Origin: Streptomyces sp. LBL
Lineage (GTDB): Bacteria > Actinomycetota > Actinomycetes > Streptomycetales > Streptomycetaceae
Length of the DNA: 64,000 nucleotides
Direction of reading: 5' to 3'
NCBI RefSeq assembly: GCF_029893585.1
Contig: NZ_JARXYX010000005.1
Coordinates: forward strand, 124,001 to 188,000
In this document: piece by piece, positions 61,068 through 64,000 of the stretch
Numbering within the stretch: position 1 is the stretch's first letter
How the letters are laid out: each line of letters begins with the position of its first letter
The notes under the pieces: generated by a model
What the model was told of the DNA's origin: nothing
Databases searched by the model: none
Seen by the model: the letters and a program-made list of their open reading frames with translations, nothing else
Position numbers and translations under genes: made by a program

Positions 61068-61471
61068 GCGGTGGCCTCGGCCTTCCCGGCCCGGCCGGCC
61101 TGCTCGGCCGTGGGGGCGTCGCTGTCGGAACCGTCGGCCGGGTGGCTCTCGTGGCCCTCGGCGGTGTCGCGGAGCCTGTCGATGTCGGCGGTGCCGCGGT
61201 TGCGGTGGACGGCGAGGATGATCGCCAGGCCGATGCCGATCTCGGCGGCGGCGATGGCGATGGTGAACAGGGTCAGTGCCTGGCCGGAGTGCAGGGTCTC
61301 CTCGGCGGTCCGACTGAGCCAGACGTCGAAGGCGACGAGGTTGAGGTTGACGGCGTTGAGCATCAACTCGACGGACATCAGGACCAGGATCGCGTTGCGG
61401 CGGGCGAGGACGCCGTACAGGCCGGTGCAGAAGAGGAGGGCGGAGAGGACCGCGGGATAGGCGAGGTGCAT
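61064..61471 (-). CDS. nuoK: NADH-quinone oxidoreductase subunit K
   Basis: 135 residues with three membrane helices; the conserved glutamates are in [13 protein letters not shown] and [12 protein letters not shown] ~35-residue charged C-terminal tail is longer than in E. coli NuoK. Overlaps both neighbours by 1-4 bases. Confidence 0.94.
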   Translation of the reverse strand: MHLAYPAVLSALLFCTGLYGVLARRNAILVLMSVELMLNAVNLNLVAFDVWLSRTAEETLHSGQALTLFTIAIAAAEIGIGLAIILAVHRNRGTADIDRLRDTAEGHESHPADGSDSDAPTAEQAGRAGKAEATA

Positions 61472-62088
61472 CAGCGGGCGCCTTCCTGGCCGGCCTTGCC
61501 GGTATCGGCTTGGCTCGCGTTGACCCTGCCGCTATCGGCTTGGCTCGCGTCGGCCTTCGCCTTGCGGGACAGGACGATCGCGCCGACGAGGGCGGCGAGG
61601 AGGAGGACGGAGAGGGCCTCGAAGGGGAGGACCCAGTTCTGGAAGAGGCTGGCGCCGGTGGCCTCGGTGGAGCCGGCAGCGGGGCCGTCCAGGTCGATCC
61701 AGGTCGCACGGAAGGCGTCGACGACCACCCAGACCAGGGCGGTGGCGGCGGCGACGGTGACGGTGAGGGCGGCCCAGCGGTTGCCCGAGTCGGCGTCCGG
61801 GGAGCGGCCGATGGGGGCTTTGGTGAGCATCAGGCCGAACAGAAGGAGGACGACCACGGAACCGACGTAGATGAGGACCTGCACCCAGGCGATGAACTCG
61901 GCGGTGAGCAGGAGGTACTCCACGGCAAGGCCGCCGAGGGTGACCACCAGCCACAGGGCGGCGTGCACCAGTTGCTTGGTGGTGACCGTGACCAGCGCGG
62001 CGCCGAAGGTGACCAGACCGACGAGGAGGAAGGCGATCTCCACGCCCGTCGGGGAGAGGAAGCCGTGGGTCTCGGCGGCAAGGCTCAC
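61471..62088 (-). CDS. nuoJ: NADH-quinone oxidoreductase subunit J
   Basis: 205 residues with five membrane helices, including the conserved [15 protein letters not shown] segment that drives coupling. The C-terminal tail carries [19 protein letters not shown] repeats from duplicated DNA near 61500-61550. GTG start overlapping the nuoI stop. Confidence 0.93.
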   Translation of the reverse strand: MSLAAETHGFLSPTGVEIAFLLVGLVTFGAALVTVTTKQLVHAALWLVVTLGGLAVEYLLLTAEFIAWVQVLIYVGSVVVLLLFGLMLTKAPIGRSPDADSGNRWAALTVTVAAATALVWVVVDAFRATWIDLDGPAAGSTEATGASLFQNWVLPFEALSVLLLAALVGAIVLSRKAKADASQADSGRVNASQADTGKAGQEGAR

Positions 62089-62690
62089 GATTTCCCCTCC
62101 TGTGGCTCGGCCTGCGCGGCCGCCAGCTTCTCGGCGGTCTTACGGGCGGCGGCGATCTCCTTCGGTTCCTCCGCGCCGGAGTCGAGGGCGGGCGGAGCCG
62201 GGACGGTCCACATCCACTCGCGGAGTTTGTCTCGTTCGTGGGTGAGATCGCGGATGTCGGTCTCGGCGTACTCGAACTCCGGGGACCAGAACAGGGCGTC
62301 GAAAGGACAGACCTCGATGCAGATACCGCAGTACATGCACAGGGAGAAGTCGATGGCGAAGCGGTCGAGGACGTTGCGGCTGCGCTCACGGCCGCCGGGG
62401 GCGGCGGGCGGGGCCGTCTCCTTGTGGGAGTCGATGTAGATGCACCAGTCCGGGCACTCGCGGGCGCACAGCATGCAGACCGTGCAGTTCTCCTCGAACA
62501 GCCCGATGACGCCGCGAGTGCGGGGCGGGAGGTCGGGCTGGGCGTCCGGGTACTGCTCGGTGACGGTCTTCTTCGTCATCGTGCGGAGGGTGACGGCCAG
62601 GCCCTTGGCCAGGCCGGAGCCGGGGATCGACAGGCGAGGCCGCCCGGAGGGCGTCGTTGAGGGGTGGTGGCCGGGTGACGGGCGGGACAT
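62085..62690 (-). CDS. nuoI: NADH-quinone oxidoreductase subunit I (2 x 4Fe-4S)
   Basis: 201 residues. Two 4Fe-4S sites: [14 protein letters not shown] and [16 protein letters not shown], which carry electrons toward the quinone (N6a/N6b). The N-terminus from the ATG at 62688-62690 is Pro/Ser-rich before the conserved [13 protein letters not shown] overlap with nuoJ. Confidence 0.94.
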   Translation of the reverse strand: MSRPSPGHHPSTTPSGRPRLSIPGSGLAKGLAVTLRTMTKKTVTEQYPDAQPDLPPRTRGVIGLFEENCTVCMLCARECPDWCIYIDSHKETAPPAAPGGRERSRNVLDRFAIDFSLCMYCGICIEVCPFDALFWSPEFEYAETDIRDLTHERDKLREWMWTVPAPPALDSGAEEPKEIAAARKTAEKLAAAQAEPQEGKS

Positions 62691-62692
62691 GG

Positions 62693-63661
62693 TTACTGGA
62701 TCACCACCTTGACGATGCCGGTGAGGGCGATCTGGGCGAGGGAGAGGGGAACGAGGAGGGTCCAGGAGAGTTTCTGCAACTGGTCCTCGCGCAGTCGGGG
62801 GTAGGTGACGCGCAGCCAGATCACGACGAAGGCGAGGACGGCGGCCTTCAGAAGGGTCCAGACCCAGCCGAGGCCGTCGCCGCCCCAAGGGCCGTGCCAG
62901 CCTCCCAGGAAGAGGACGGTGGTCAGGCCGCACAGGACGACGATTCCGGCGTACTCGGCGAGGAGGAACAGGGCGAAGCGCAGGCCGGTGTATTCGGTGT
63001 ACGCGCCAAAGATGATCTCCGAGTCGGCGACGGGCATGTCGAAGGGGGGCCGCTGGAGTTCGGCCAGCCCCGCCACGAAGAAGACGATCGCGCCGACAAT
63101 CTGCCAGGGCAGCCACCACCACTCGAAGGCGTCGAGGATCCCGGGGATCGACACCGTCCCGGCCGCCATCGCCACCGAGGCGGCGGTCAGCAGCATCGGG
63201 AGTTCGTATGCCAGAAGCTGGGCGGCTGTACGCAGGCCACCGAGGAGGGAGAACTTGTTGGCGGAGGCCCAGCCGGCCATCAGCGAACCGAGGACGCCCA
63301 CGCCCATCACCGCGAGGACGAAGAAGACGCCCGCGTCGATGACCTCGCCCACGGCCCCCTCGCCCGGGCCGATGGGGATGGCGAGGAGGACCAGAAGATA
63401 CGGGAGGAGGGCGACAGCGGGAGCGAGTTGGAAGATACGGCGGTCCGCGCCCGAGGGGACGATGTCTTCCTTCTGCGCGAACTTCACACCGTCCGCGACG
63501 AGTTGGGCCCAGCCGTGGAAGCCGCCGGCGTACATGGGACCGAGGCGGCCCTGCATGTGGGCCATGACCTTGTGCTCGGTCTGACCCACGATCAGGGGGA
63601 AGGTGAGAAAGACGACGAAGACGATCAGGAGTCGCGGGGCGACGTCGAGAGCGTCGTTCAC
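62693..63661 (-). CDS. nuoH: NADH-quinone oxidoreductase subunit H
   Basis: 322 residues, membrane subunit forming the quinone site. Motifs: [54 protein letters not shown] start (63659-63661) overlapping the stop of the upstream gene. It is typical of the shorter NuoH form seen in second nuo clusters of actinomycetes. Confidence 0.94.
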   Translation of the reverse strand: MNDALDVAPRLLIVFVVFLTFPLIVGQTEHKVMAHMQGRLGPMYAGGFHGWAQLVADGVKFAQKEDIVPSGADRRIFQLAPAVALLPYLLVLLAIPIGPGEGAVGEVIDAGVFFVLAVMGVGVLGSLMAGWASANKFSLLGGLRTAAQLLAYELPMLLTAASVAMAAGTVSIPGILDAFEWWWLPWQIVGAIVFFVAGLAELQRPPFDMPVADSEIIFGAYTEYTGLRFALFLLAEYAGIVVLCGLTTVLFLGGWHGPWGGDGLGWVWTLLKAAVLAFVVIWLRVTYPRLREDQLQKLSWTLLVPLSLAQIALTGIVKVVIQ

Positions 63662-64000
63662 TGCGGGCCTCCTGCGGGGTCTTCGGGGGTCTTGGTCGGA
63701 GGGGCGGGAGCTGGGCGGCCGTCGGTGTCCGCATCGGGGGCGGGAGCGGGGCGGCCGTCGGTGTCCGCATCGGCGCCAGCCTCGGCTGACGGTTGCGGCT
63801 CGGGTTCGCCCGAGGGGACGTCAGCGGGCCCAGCGGCGTCGGCGGGCTCCGGTGTGCCGACAGGCCCGGCCGCGTCGGCACGCTCCGGCGCGGGGGCGGG
63901 CTCCTCGACGGGGGCCGTTTCGGGAGCCGAGCCCTGCGCTGCCGGGCTCGGTTCTGCGGCCGGGCGGATCGGCTCCGCCGCCGGCTGCCGATCTGTGGTC
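63658..64000 (-). CDS. 3' end of the gene upstream of nuoH (Pro/Ala-rich tail)
   Basis: An open frame continuous to the window edge ends in a TGA overlapping the nuoH GTG. The 113 visible residues are Pro/Ala/Glu/Asp-rich, including a repeated [12 protein letters not shown] unit from a duplicated ~25-bp block (63714-63775). By gene order the body is likely nuoD or a neighbouring Nuo subunit, but no conserved domain is inside the window, so the identity is inferred. Confidence 0.55.
   Translation of the reverse strand, partial: TTDRQPAAEPIRPAAEPSPAAQGSAPETAPVEEPAPAPERADAAGPVGTPEPADAAGPADVPSGEPEPQPSAEAGADADTDGRPAPAPDADTDGRPAPAPPTKTPEDPAGGPQ

Overview
The window looks like a Streptomyces (high-GC actinomycete) chromosome core segment. 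GC is very high with strong third-position GC bias, GTG and TTG starts are common (tuf, rpsL, rpoB, murB, nuoL, nuoH), and the gene order secE-nusG-rplKA-rplJL-rpoBC-rpsLG-fusA-tuf followed by the S10 operon is the Streptomyces one. NusG carries the long acidic N-terminal extension of this genus. Most core genes lie on the minus strand, so the biological reading order runs from high to low coordinates.

Layout, low to high. (1) 1-2526: start of the S10 operon (rpsJ, rplC, rplD, rplW, partial rplB). (2) About 2.5-16 kb: an accessory stretch between rpsJ and tuf. It holds a seven-bladed YVTN propeller protein with three TIG domains, a macrolide-type glycosyltransferase behind a possible leader-peptide attenuator, an aldo/keto reductase, a solitary TnpB-like RuvC nuclease gene with an unusual C-terminal extension and flanking hairpins, a membrane protein, a secreted PL9-type pectate lyase under a palindromic LacI-type operator, two decayed genes of a WXG/lipoprotein pair, and an acyltransferase. 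(3) 16.1-20.5 kb: str operon (rpsL, rpsG, fusA, tuf). (4) 20.8-35.9 kb: a DUF1707 membrane protein, rpoC and rpoB, rplL and rplJ, two lipoproteins, rplA, rplK, nusG, secE, then tRNA-Trp. (5) 36.4-44 kb: an aminotransferase, adenosine deaminase, murB, a TetR/MFS pair with matching operators, a HadA/HadB-like hydratase pair, rpmG and two tRNAs. (6) 44.3-55.8 kb: an amidohydrolase, an NAD(P)-binding protein, a small CPEC protein, an MFS transporter fused to three beta-sandwich repeats, tRNA-Tyr, yajQ, a GlsB-like protein, an APC permease, decayed SMI1 and barstar immunity-type genes, yccF and htpX. (7) 56-64 kb: a complex I cluster (nuoH-I-J-K-L-M-N, plus the tail of the gene before nuoH), which resembles the second nuo locus of streptomycetes.

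The core genes work together in transcription and translation: RNA polymerase, NusG, ribosomal proteins, elongation factors and tRNAs, with SecE for export. An identical 25-bp element with an internal hairpin lies upstream of both rpsJ and rpsL and suggests shared control of the S10 and str operons. RpoB has Asn at residue 442, the classical rifampicin-resistance position that is Ser in most bacteria. The best candidates for unusual biology are the lone TnpB-like nuclease locus, the leader region before the glycosyltransferase, the shared ribosomal-operon element and the MFS/beta-sandwich fusion. All functional statements rest on reading the sequence; no searches were run.
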